Source: JBNAVY01 sp049700195
GTDB lineage: Bacteria; Bacillota; Thermoanaerobacteria; Thermoanaerobacterales; Thermoanaerobacteraceae
Assembly: GCA_049700195.1 (NCBI GenBank)
Contig: JBNAVY010000042.1
Location: 1-16,874, forward strand
DNA length: 16,874 nucleotides
Reading direction: 5' to 3'
This document shows, one piece after another, positions 1 through 5,762 of the stretch (positions within the stretch are counted from its first letter, which is position 1; each line of letters starts with the position of its first letter). The translations under genes and the position numbers were made by a program. The notes below the pieces were generated by a model. That model was not told the origin of the DNA and ran no database searches. It saw only the letters and a program-made list of their open reading frames with translations.

Positions 1-5
1 ATTTT

Positions 6-44
6 GTACATTTTTATTTTCCACTTTTCGTACATTTTGATTTT
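6..44 (+). repeat. Direct repeat pair with GTACATTTT core at the left edge
   Basis: Two 15-bp copies, at 6-20 and 30-44, match at 14 of 15 bases and start 24 bp apart. They sit just where iscB homology stops on its 5' side. Spaced repeats of this kind occur in the tips of some insertion sequences as transposase-binding sites (IS21-type ends are one example), so a second element may have cut off iscB here. The rest of that element would lie outside the window, so the identity is inference. Confidence 0.35.
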
Positions 45-48
45 ATCA

Positions 49-575
49 TTTGCAAGATGGAAATTAATCAATACACTTAAATGCAAATACACCTATGGTT
101 ATATTACTAAAACTAAAAGAATAGAGTTTAATCTCAAAAAAACACATTACAATGATGCTTTTGTTATTGCTGGAGGTAATAGTCAAGAAAGAGTAATGCC
201 TGTTTTCTTTGAACAGATCAGAAGAAATAACAGATCTCTTGAGAAATTCTATGATGCTAAATATATAGATTCAAGAGATAAGAAAATTAAAACAGGGAAA
301 GAACTTTTTAATGGTAAAAGGAAAAGAAACAGAAATCTTAATTTAGAAAATTTACATCAATTTAGAAAGAATAAATTTCTAAAGGAAGAAGATCTATTAG
401 GAAACAGAGATATTTCTATCAGCCTAAAGATATTGTTCTGTATAATGGAGAGAAATATACTGTTAAGGGTATACAAAATAAAGGCAGTTATATTAAGCTT
501 GGAGAATTAAAAAATCCTATCAAAACAGTACTCGTTAAGCCTAAATTGTTCAGAAAGGGTTTATGTGCTGTATAG
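49..575 (+). pseudogene. iscB: IscB-type RNA-guided nuclease, C-terminal fragment, frameshifted
   Basis: IscB proteins are the Cas9-related nucleases of IS200/IS605 elements, with a split RuvC domain and an inserted HNH domain. Frame 1 gives RWKLINTLK, TYGYITK and then KTHYNDAFVIAGG, which holds the third RuvC motif with its His and Asp (codons at 145 and 154). At about 381-383 the frame must shift: frame 1 runs on as unrelated sequence, while frame 3 reads KGRRSIRKQRYFYQPKDIV and then VLYNGEKYTVKGIQNKG, the usual C-terminal domain, to a stop at 573-575. Loss of one A from the run at 381-383 explains the shift. RuvC motifs I and II and HNH are absent. Homology also begins abruptly near base 52, so the 5' side looks replaced. 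The reading is mine from remembered family consensus, but several motifs agree. Confidence 0.75.
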
Positions 576-583
576 GCATTCAT

Positions 584-615
584 CTCCTACCTTCACTTCT
601 GTTTAGAGGTAGGAG
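584..615 (+). repeat. IS200/IS605 right-end hairpin
   Basis: The arms CTCCTACCT (584-592) and AGGTAGGAG (607-615) form a perfect 9-bp stem around a 14-nt loop. TnpA of this group recognises such imperfect or perfect hairpins near the element ends as single-stranded DNA. Its place directly behind the iscB stop codon supports this. It could also act as a weak terminator, but there is no U-run. Confidence 0.65.
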
Positions 616-645
616 TCTTCTGCCAAGCATTGATAAAATTAGGTA

Positions 646-674
646 TTGACAAATAACTTTTTTATTGATACAAT
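646..674 (+). promoter_or_regulatory. Sigma-70 promoter for the paralogous small-protein operon
   Basis: TTGACA (646-651) and TACAAT (669-674) are separated by exactly 17 bp, one base from consensus overall. Transcription would start near 681, giving a leader of about 105 nt before the first gene of the pair. The promoter lies about 30 bp beyond the IS right-end hairpin. Confidence 0.75.
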
Positions 675-693
675 AAAACAAAAAAAGAATATG

Positions 694-742
694 AGAGAGG
701 GTATGCATTGGCTATAAGAGTGCGTACCCTCTTTATGTTTTT
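694..742 (+). promoter_or_regulatory. Leader hairpin with U-rich tail (attenuator or small RNA terminator)
   Basis: AGAGGGTATGC (696-706) pairs with GCGTACCCTCT (722-732) over 11 bp with one G-U pair, and two more weak pairs extend the base. A T-rich tail (TTTATGTTTTT) follows. It starts about 15 nt after the predicted transcription start and ends about 40 nt before the gene, so most transcripts may end here unless something prevents it. An 8-codon reading frame (691-717) overlaps the left arm and loop but has no good ribosome binding site. Confidence 0.55.
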
Positions 743-786
743 AAGCACTTTTTTAGCAAAAAAATAAAAAGAAAGAGGTTGATTTT

Positions 787-1092
787 ATGAAACTTGTGTT
801 AATAATCGACAAGTATGTAGAAGATAGCATGAAAAAATTATCAATAACAAAAGAAGATATTGAAAAAAGGATGTATGAAGTATTTTCATATATCCCGGAA
901 GACTATGATTTCATCGACACTACAATCAATAAAAACAATAAAATTTACCGAATTCAATTCGGTGTTTGTGAAATCAATGAAGACTCAATAAAAATAGAAT
1001 GTTTGTTGTTAAAAGATCCGGAAGAAAAATATGAAGGACCAACAATAAGAGAATATCATGAAAAGACGAAGAAAGAAAAAGCAGTAAGATGA
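787..1092 (+). CDS. Unknown small protein, IREYHE family, first paralog
   Basis: I do not recognise this 101-residue protein. It has no signal peptide or membrane segment and looks like a compact alpha/beta cytosolic protein with a basic tail (about residues 88-101, many Lys and Glu). It is clearly paralogous to the next gene. The shared pattern is MKLxL at the N-terminus, an acidic and lysine-rich helix, MxExF (about 29-33), YxFI (about 40-43), an NK pair (about 51-52), IEC (about 70-72) and a closing TIREYHE motif (about 86-92). The ATG follows AAGAGG at a suitable distance. It is transcribed from its own promoter at 646-674 and ends in a stop codon that is itself part of an intercistronic hairpin. 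Its place between an iscB remnant and an att site makes it mobile-element cargo. A defence, anti-defence or regulatory role is possible but unsupported. Confidence 0.75.
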   Translation: MKLVLIIDKYVEDSMKKLSITKEDIEKRMYEVFSYIPEDYDFIDTTINKNNKIYRIQFGVCEINEDSIKIECLLLKDPEEKYEGPTIREYHEKTKKEKAVR

Positions 1093-1117
1093 AATACAGC
1101 GCCTAACTGTATTTCAT
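1089..1117 (+). promoter_or_regulatory. Intercistronic hairpin between the paralogs
   Basis: ATGAAATACAG (1089-1099) and CTGTATTTCAT (1107-1117) form a perfect 11-bp stem with a 7-nt loop. The left arm contains the stop codon of the first gene and the right arm ends right before the AAAGGAG ribosome binding site of the second. There is no U-run, so it is not a terminator. It may protect the upstream mRNA end, be a processing site, or set the ratio of the two proteins. Confidence 0.6.
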
Positions 1118-1134
1118 AAAGGAGAGTGTTTTTC

Positions 1135-1428
1135 ATGAAATTAATACTTAGCAATGACGTAAAAAACTTTTTAAAAAATAGCATTTTAACCGAACAAGAC
1201 TTAATAAATAAAATGAATGAATTATTTACTGAATATCCTAAAGTTTACACATTTATAAGCGCTGAAATTGTTAAAGATAACAAAGTTTTTGGTGTAGACT
1301 ATGCAACTTCTAACAACATGAAAGACATAGAATGCATATATGTACACGAAATAAATACAGATCCAAATACAATAACTATAAGAGAATACCATGAAAGAAA
1401 AAAGAAAAAAAAAACACTAACAAAATAA
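1135..1428 (+). CDS. Unknown small protein, IREYHE family, second paralog
   Basis: This 97-residue protein is a diverged copy of the gene before it, aligning end to end. It shares the MKLxL start, MxExF, YxFI, NK, IEC and the closing TIREYHE motif followed by a run of lysines. I chose the ATG at 1135 over the GTG at 1126 because the ribosome binding site AAAGGAGAG (1118-1126) overlaps that GTG and sits at normal distance from the ATG, and because the ATG makes both paralogs begin with MKL. Forty-two bases, mostly hairpin, separate the two genes, and a terminator overlaps the stop codon, so the pair forms a closed two-gene operon. No membrane segment or known catalytic motif is visible. Two diverged copies side by side suggest a heteromeric pair or different targets. 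Function is unknown. Confidence 0.75.
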   Translation: MKLILSNDVKNFLKNSILTEQDLINKMNELFTEYPKVYTFISAEIVKDNKVFGVDYATSNNMKDIECIYVHEINTDPNTITIREYHERKKKKKTLTK

Positions 1429-1465
1429 GTGCAGCTCTTTATTGGCTGCACTTTTCTTTGTTTTT
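1427..1465 (+). terminator. Rho-independent terminator of the paralog operon
   Basis: AAGTGCAGC (1427-1435) pairs perfectly with GCTGCACTT (1445-1453), followed by TTCTTTGTTTTT. The left arm overlaps the stop codon of the second paralog. Confidence 0.85.
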
Positions 1466-1518
1466 GTTAAAATGATAATACAAAAAATCCATGTTTTTAG
1501 GGCAGTTTGCTGTATTTT

Positions 1519-1590
1519 TTTTCCCACACTTTTCCCACACTTTTCCCACAAAAGTTTTAGAAAGTTGTAGAATGTTTTAGTACGTTAAAG
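1519..1590 (+). repeat. Tandem 11-bp and 10-bp repeat array beside the att site
   Basis: Three head-to-tail copies of an 11-mer, TTTTCCCACAC, occupy 1519-1551 (the last ends in A). They are followed without a gap by four 10-bp units, at 1551-1560, 1561-1570, 1571-1580 and 1581-1590, of the form AAAGTTTTAG with a few changes each. The 10-bp phase matches one helical turn. Arrays like this just inside the end of an element that has inserted into a tRNA gene are commonly arm-type binding sites for the integrase or excisionase. That role is inferred from position. They are not a CRISPR array, because no spacers separate the units. Confidence 0.6.
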
Positions 1591-1652
1591 TACAAAAAAT
1601 CAGTATTCATGCGGGTTACAGGGCAATATAGGAGATAATAGTTCGTTTAAAA

Positions 1653-1695
1653 ACGAATCAAAAGGCCGGGGGTTCGAATCCCTCCGGGCGCACCA
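1653..1695 (+). other. Attachment site: duplicated 3' half of tRNA-Arg(ACG)
   Basis: The sequence begins with ACG and fits canonical tRNA positions 34-76: anticodon ACG, anticodon 3' arm TCAAA, variable loop AGGCC, T arm GGGGG-TTCGAAT-CCCTC, acceptor strand CGGGCGC, discriminator A and CCA. The D arm and the 5' acceptor strand are missing, so this is not a working tRNA gene. A tRNA 3' half ending in CCA is the usual att core left when an integrative element inserts into a tRNA gene. The element lies to the left and the chromosome resumes to the right with the old tRNA terminator. The inverted repeat TTCGTTT / AAACGAA (1642-1648 and 1651-1657) straddles the left edge of the core and could be the recombinase crossover region. 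Confidence 0.8.
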
Positions 1696-1705
1696 TTAAA
1701 ATAGG

Positions 1706-1739
1706 AAAAAAGCATGTATCTTTTGATACATGCTTTTTT
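1706..1739 (+). terminator. Strong terminator behind the tRNA fragment
   Basis: A perfect 15-bp stem (1706-1720 with 1725-1739) with a TTTT loop begins with an A-run and ends with a T-run, so it can work in both directions. It lies 10 bp after the CCA and was probably the terminator of the original tRNA-Arg gene. Confidence 0.85.
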
Positions 1740-2057
1740 GCGTATGAATACTCATGGCTAAACCAGGTTTTTAAGTAAGGCTTTAGAGATGATTTTCTAA
1801 AAAAATAAACCCAAAGTGATAAAGTAAATTTGTGGTCTGCCAACTACTGTTTATGCTGGTGGATATTTATTACACATCTATTTTATATTTCATATAATTT
1901 TAATGTGATATAATTATAAAATAAGGTATTTTATTAAATTAGTTGGTAAGTGAGCTATATTATATATGGGTTAATAAACCTGAATAAAGCAGGTTTTTAT
2001 TATTTTATATATTATTTGTATCATATAATTTAAATAATAATAAATTGGAGGTGCAAT
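1740..2057 (+). other. Gene-free AT-rich stretch before the YitT gene
   Basis: I see no credible coding region here. It contains an extended -10 sequence, TGATATAAT (1906-1914), with no clear -35, and a second TATAAT at 2024-2029. Between them is a short terminator-like hairpin with arms AAACCTG (1976-1982) and CAGGTTT (1990-1996), followed by TTATTATTTT. If transcription starts near 1921, that hairpin would sit in the leader of the YitT-family gene. Confidence 0.5.
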
Positions 2058-2906
2058 ATGAAAAAAGGTGGAATAAAAAGAGAAAATTATATTTTTGTTT
2101 TTATAGGAGCAATTTTTGCTGCTATTGCTTTAGAGATATTTTTAGTACCAAATAATATTATTGATGGAGGTATAACAGGCATATCAATAATGTTAAGTTA
2201 TACCTTAAAAATTCCTTTAGGTATATTTATATTTTTATTAAACATACCATTTCTTATTTTTGGATATAATCAGATAGGAAAAAGTTTTGTGATTTTAACT
2301 TTTTTTGGAGTTACAATACTATCATTAGCAGTTACCATATTAAATAGATTTCCAGCCTTGACAAAAGATACTTTATTGGCATCAGTTTTTGGAGGAATTA
2401 TATTAGGTATAGGTGTTGGACTTGTAATAAGATATGGCGGATCAATGGATGGGACTGAAATCATTGCTGTTGTGTTTTCTGAATGGAAAGGATTTTCTGT
2501 TGGTGAGATAATATTATTTTTTAATATATTTATTTTAGGAAGTGCAGGTTTAGTATTTACATGGGATAGAGCAATGTATTCTTTAATAACATATTTTATT
2601 GCGTTTAAGGTTATTGACTTTACAATAGAAGGGTTAAATGAAGCAAAAGCAGTTATAATAGTTACAAATAAACCCATGGAAATAATTGAAACGGTAAGAG
2701 ATCGTTTGGGAAGAAGCATAACTTTTTGGGAAGGTAAAGGAAGTTACAGTAAAGACTCATATGGTATTTTATATTCTGTAGTTAGTCGTTTGGAAATCGC
2801 AAAATTAAAAAGTATAGTTATAGAACATGATAAAAGTGCTTTTGTTACAATTCACGATGTTTATGATGTTTTAGGCGGTGAATTAAAGAAAAGACCTATA
2901 CATTAA
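2058..2906 (+). CDS. YitT-family membrane protein (DUF161/DUF2179)
   Basis: YitT-family proteins are widespread Firmicute membrane proteins of unsettled function. This one has the family's usual length of about 280 residues. Five or six hydrophobic segments fill residues 12-190, including the opening GAIFAAIALEIFLVPN and the family pattern NNIIDGGITGISI (about 32-44). A repeat of that pattern, YGGSMDGTEIIAV (about 126-138), shows the internal duplication of the fold. The cytosolic C-terminal domain (about 195-275, DUF2179) carries GRSITFWEGKGSYSKD and ends in HDVYDVLGG. The ATG follows TTGGAGG at good spacing. No partner gene is evident, and the downstream MFS gene has its own promoter. Confidence 0.9.
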   Translation: MKKGGIKRENYIFVFIGAIFAAIALEIFLVPNNIIDGGITGISIMLSYTLKIPLGIFIFLLNIPFLIFGYNQIGKSFVILTFFGVTILSLAVTILNRFPALTKDTLLASVFGGIILGIGVGLVIRYGGSMDGTEIIAVVFSEWKGFSVGEIILFFNIFILGSAGLVFTWDRAMYSLITYFIAFKVIDFTIEGLNEAKAVIIVTNKPMEIIETVRDRLGRSITFWEGKGSYSKDSYGILYSVVSRLEIAKLKSIVIEHDKSAFVTIHDVYDVLGGELKKRPIH

Positions 2907-2908
2907 AT

Positions 2909-2936
2909 TTGAATTTTTTAAGTTCAAAAGTATAAT
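2909..2936 (+). promoter_or_regulatory. Probable sigma-70 promoter of the MFS gene
   Basis: TTGAAT (2909-2914) and TATAAT (2931-2936) are 16 bp apart, in the 68-bp gap before the MFS gene. In such AT-rich DNA chance matches are common, so this is moderate evidence. Confidence 0.45.
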
Positions 2937-2974
2937 ATATATAAGTTTTAGTTTAAAAAGATTGGAGTTTTTAT

Positions 2975-4162
2975 ATGAACACAGAAGTAAAAAGATTATT
3001 AGCTGTAAGATTTTTAAGAAGTTTGGGGCAGGGTATTTTAGTAGTTGATTTTTCCCTATATCTAAAAGATTTAGGATATAGTGGTGTTTTTATAGGATCC
3101 ATATTTGCATTTGCGAGCCTTTTCGGAGCTTTTGGAAGTATTATAGTAGGAATTATTAGTGATAAAACGAAAAGAAAACCATTTTTAAAAGGGTATACTC
3201 TTTTGTTAATGTCTGCTTCTTTATTAATGTTCAGTTCTACAAACTTCTATATTATAATAATAGCATCAATACTGGGCAATTTTGGTTTGGGTTCTAACGG
3301 AGCTGCTGGACCCTTTTCACCAGCAGATCAAGCTTGGCTTACAGAGAAAATACTACCTGATGAAAGAGGAAATATTTTTAGCATAAATTCAGCATTAGGG
3401 TTTACTGGAATGGCAATAGGAGCATTTCTTGCTGTTACACCTACATTTTTAAAAAGTTTGCCTAATTTTTATAATTATAGAATATTATTTTTGTTTATTT
3501 TTGTAAATGCTTTTATAACTTATTTTATTATAGAAAGTGTTTCAGAAGAAGATAAAAGACAACAATCAATTAATTATAATAAAAAAGAAGAGAAAAAAGA
3601 AGAATACAATTTATTAAAATTAATATTACTAAATAGTCTAGTTGGGCTTTCAGGTGGTTTAAGAGGTCCTCTTATTGCATATTGGTTTGCCGTAAAATTT
3701 GGTATAGGAGCAGAAAAGATTGCTCCAGTAATGGCAATTACATTTTTAATAACAGGTATTTTATCTTTTTATACAAGTTTTCTTACAAAGTTTATAGGAA
3801 TCATAAATGCAGTAGTAGTCGAAAGAGCGATTGGTCTTGTTTTTTTAATAGCACTTCCGCTTTCTTCAAATTATATATTTGCATTTATATTTTATTTACT
3901 CAACCAGACTTTTAGCAGAGGCTCTGCGGGTGCACGTCAAGCGCTAACTGTAAGTATTGTAGGTGACAACAAAAGAGGACTTGCTGTTGGTTTAAATGCG
4001 GCTTCAATGCAAATCCCAAGATCTATAGGTCCATATATAACTGGTATCCTTTTAAATGAAGGATATTTTGGATTGCCCTTTTTTATAGCAGCCGGATTGC
4101 AAGGGGTGTATCTTTTGTTTTATAGAAAAGTTTTTAAGAATTATAATTTTCCTACAGAATAA
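2975..4162 (+). CDS. MFS transporter
   Basis: This 395-residue protein has about twelve hydrophobic segments split by a very charged central loop (about residues 189-213, rich in Lys and Glu), as in the major facilitator superfamily. The loop after the second segment, GIISDKTKRKP (about 60-70), is the MFS motif A. Segment four carries GNFGLGSNGAAGPFSPADQAWL, and the C-terminal half ends with paired glycine-rich segments around residues 330-360. The substrate cannot be read from the sequence. It may be a drug, sugar or metabolite. The ATG follows TTGGAG. It is separated from the acid-resistance operon by 176 bp that contain that operon's promoter. Confidence 0.85.
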   Translation: MNTEVKRLLAVRFLRSLGQGILVVDFSLYLKDLGYSGVFIGSIFAFASLFGAFGSIIVGIISDKTKRKPFLKGYTLLLMSASLLMFSSTNFYIIIIASILGNFGLGSNGAAGPFSPADQAWLTEKILPDERGNIFSINSALGFTGMAIGAFLAVTPTFLKSLPNFYNYRILFLFIFVNAFITYFIIESVSEEDKRQQSINYNKKEEKKEEYNLLKLILLNSLVGLSGGLRGPLIAYWFAVKFGIGAEKIAPVMAITFLITGILSFYTSFLTKFIGIINAVVVERAIGLVFLIALPLSSNYIFAFIFYLLNQTFSRGSAGARQALTVSIVGDNKRGLAVGLNAASMQIPRSIGPYITGILLNEGYFGLPFFIAAGLQGVYLLFYRKVFKNYNFPTE

Positions 4163-4242
4163 TTGGTATATATATTATTTTTCGACAAATATCGACTAAT
4201 TAATTTTATAATTGTCAAACTTATGTTAAATTGTAAAATTTT

Positions 4243-4271
4243 TTGACATTTTGGAAGAGAAGATGTATAAT
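4243..4271 (+). promoter_or_regulatory. Consensus sigma-70 promoter of the gad operon
   Basis: TTGACA (4243-4248), a 17-bp spacer and TATAAT (4266-4271) match the consensus perfectly. Transcription would start near 4278, giving a leader of about 60 nt. A dyad, TGTCAAA (4213-4219) and TTTGACA (4242-4248), overlaps the -35 box and could be an operator. Such a strong core promoter usually needs repression to be regulated. Confidence 0.85.
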
Positions 4272-4338
4272 TATAAATAGAAATAAGTTGGAGGTGATAA
4301 AAAGTACTGGTATTATTAAATTTAAAAGGAGGATTTTT

Positions 4339-5736
4339 ATGTCAAAAGATTTTTTAACCAGAAATAAGAGTTTACCTGACGAAATTTCTATTAATCCTAT
4401 TTTTGCAAGAGGAGGGGAAGAATCAGTTCCAAGATTTAAACTGAGAGAAAAAGGCATGCTACCAGAGACAGCTTATCAGATTGTTCATGATGAAATTGGC
4501 CTTGATGGAAATGCTAGATTAAACCTTGCTACTTTTGTTACAACGTGGATGGAGCCAGAAGCAGACAAGTTATATATGGAAACAGTTGATAAAAATATGA
4601 TTGATAAAGATGAATATCCTCAAACAGCAGCAATAGAAGAAAGATGTATTCATATACTTGCTGATTTGTGGAATTCGCCACATCCTCACAATACTATTGG
4701 GACTTCTACAACAGGTTCATCAGAAGCTTGTATGTTAGGTGGACTTGCGATGAAAAGGAGATGGCAGAAAAATAGAAAAGCACAAGGTAAACCTATAGAT
4801 AAACCTAATATTGTTTTTAGTACGGCAGTTCAAGTTGTTTGGGAAAAATTTGCAAATTATTGGGACGTAGAACCGCGTTTTGTTGATATAACACCAGAAA
4901 AACCATATCTAAGCCCTGAAGGAGTATTAAAAGTTGTCGATGAAAATACTATAGGGGTTGTTCCTATCTTAGGTAATACATATACAGGTCTTAATGATCC
5001 AGTCGCTGATATAGCAAAAGCTTTGGACGAGTTTCAGGAAAAAACCGGTCTTGATATTCCTATACATGTTGATGCAGCTTCAGGAGGCTTTATTGCACCC
5101 TTTTTAAATGAAGATTTAATATGGGATTTCAGATTACCAAGAGTCCATTCTATAAATGCGTCAGGTCACAAGTATGGATTAGTTTATCCAGGTTTGGGAT
5201 GGGTTGTTTGGCGTGATTCTTCAGTTTTACCAGAAGATTTGATATTTAGGGTTTCTTATCTTGGAGGAGATATGCCCACTTTTACTCTTAATTTCTCCAG
5301 ACCAGGTGCTCAAGTTCTTTTGCAATATTATAATTTTCTTCGATTAGGCAGAGAAGGTTATTACAAAGTTCAGAAAGCATCACGAGATGTTGCACATTAC
5401 TTATCTAAAGAAATAGAAAAAATGGGTATGTTCACACTTTTTAGTGATGGAACAGATATTCCAGTTTTATCGTGGAGGCTAAAGGAGGATTATACTGATA
5501 AATGGAATCTATATAATTTATCAGAAAAGTTAAGAGAAAGAGGATGGCAAATACCAGCATATCCACTACCTAAGTCGATGGAAGATGTAATTATAATGAG
5601 AATAGTTGTTAGAAATGGTCTATCAATAGATTTGGCACATCTACTTATAGATGATATAAAAAGATCTGTCGAATATCTTAATAATTTAGAAGGAAAAATG
5701 CCAAAAGAAAAACCTAATATACATTTTCATCATTAA
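4339..5736 (+). CDS. gadB: Glutamate decarboxylase
   Basis: It is a PLP-dependent enzyme that turns glutamate into GABA and CO2, consuming an intracellular proton. With the ATG at 4339 it has 465 residues, against 466 for E. coli GadB. TTSTTGSSEA-like PLP phosphate-binding residues are at about 122-130 (here GTSTTGSSEA), the PLP-binding aspartate in HVDAASGGF is D245, and the Schiff-base lysine in SGHKYG is K278. The sequence ends in HFHH, with a histidine at 465, the same number as the histidine that closes the E. coli active site at neutral pH. The ATG at 4339 follows AAAGGAGG, and the longer in-frame start at 4243 is rejected because it lies in the promoter. The antiporter gene follows 26 bp later in the same operon. 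Confidence 0.96.
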   Translation: MSKDFLTRNKSLPDEISINPIFARGGEESVPRFKLREKGMLPETAYQIVHDEIGLDGNARLNLATFVTTWMEPEADKLYMETVDKNMIDKDEYPQTAAIEERCIHILADLWNSPHPHNTIGTSTTGSSEACMLGGLAMKRRWQKNRKAQGKPIDKPNIVFSTAVQVVWEKFANYWDVEPRFVDITPEKPYLSPEGVLKVVDENTIGVVPILGNTYTGLNDPVADIAKALDEFQEKTGLDIPIHVDAASGGFIAPFLNEDLIWDFRLPRVHSINASGHKYGLVYPGLGWVVWRDSSVLPEDLIFRVSYLGGDMPTFTLNFSRPGAQVLLQYYNFLRLGREGYYKVQKASRDVAHYLSKEIEKMGMFTLFSDGTDIPVLSWRLKEDYTDKWNLYNLSEKLRERGWQIPAYPLPKSMEDVIIMRIVVRNGLSIDLAHLLIDDIKRSVEYLNNLEGKMPKEKPNIHFHH

Positions 5737-5762
5737 AAATTATTTATTAAGGAGTGGATATA

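Larger units (their letters stand above)
1..640 (+). mobile_element. IS200/IS605-type iscB element, right-hand remnant
   Basis: This stretch carries the 3' part of an iscB-type gene followed, eight bases after its stop codon, by a hairpin typical of the right end of IS200/IS605-group elements. The hairpin has a 9-bp stem with arms at 584-592 and 607-615, and is followed by TCTTCTGCC. No tnpA is visible. In iscB elements the guide RNA lies upstream of the gene, so it would be lost or outside the window. The exact right boundary cannot be fixed without an empty-site comparison and lies somewhere between 616 and about 640. The gene is frameshifted, so the element is probably dead. Confidence 0.7.

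Noticed and set aside
1519..1590. Repeat array considered as CRISPR
   Set aside because: The units are 10-11 bp, directly adjacent, without spacers, and no cas genes are present.
1653..1695. Functional tRNA-Arg gene
   Set aside because: The 5' acceptor strand, D arm and 5' half of the anticodon arm are missing from the upstream sequence.
1658..1843. Minus-strand reading frame ending in RPEGFEPPAF
   Set aside because: It is the antisense of the tRNA-Arg 3' half and its terminator. This peptide is a well-known artefact of tRNA antisense translation, and it has no ribosome binding site.
2270..2719. 149-residue minus-strand reading frame inside the YitT gene
   Set aside because: Shadow frame opposite a well-recognised gene, with low-complexity composition and no ribosome binding site.
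4243..4338. N-terminal extension of glutamate decarboxylase from an upstream TTG
   Set aside because: That start is the promoter -35 box itself, and AAAGGAGG lies at ideal distance from the ATG at 4339. A second GGAGGTGAT at 4290-4298 has no start codon at normal spacing.
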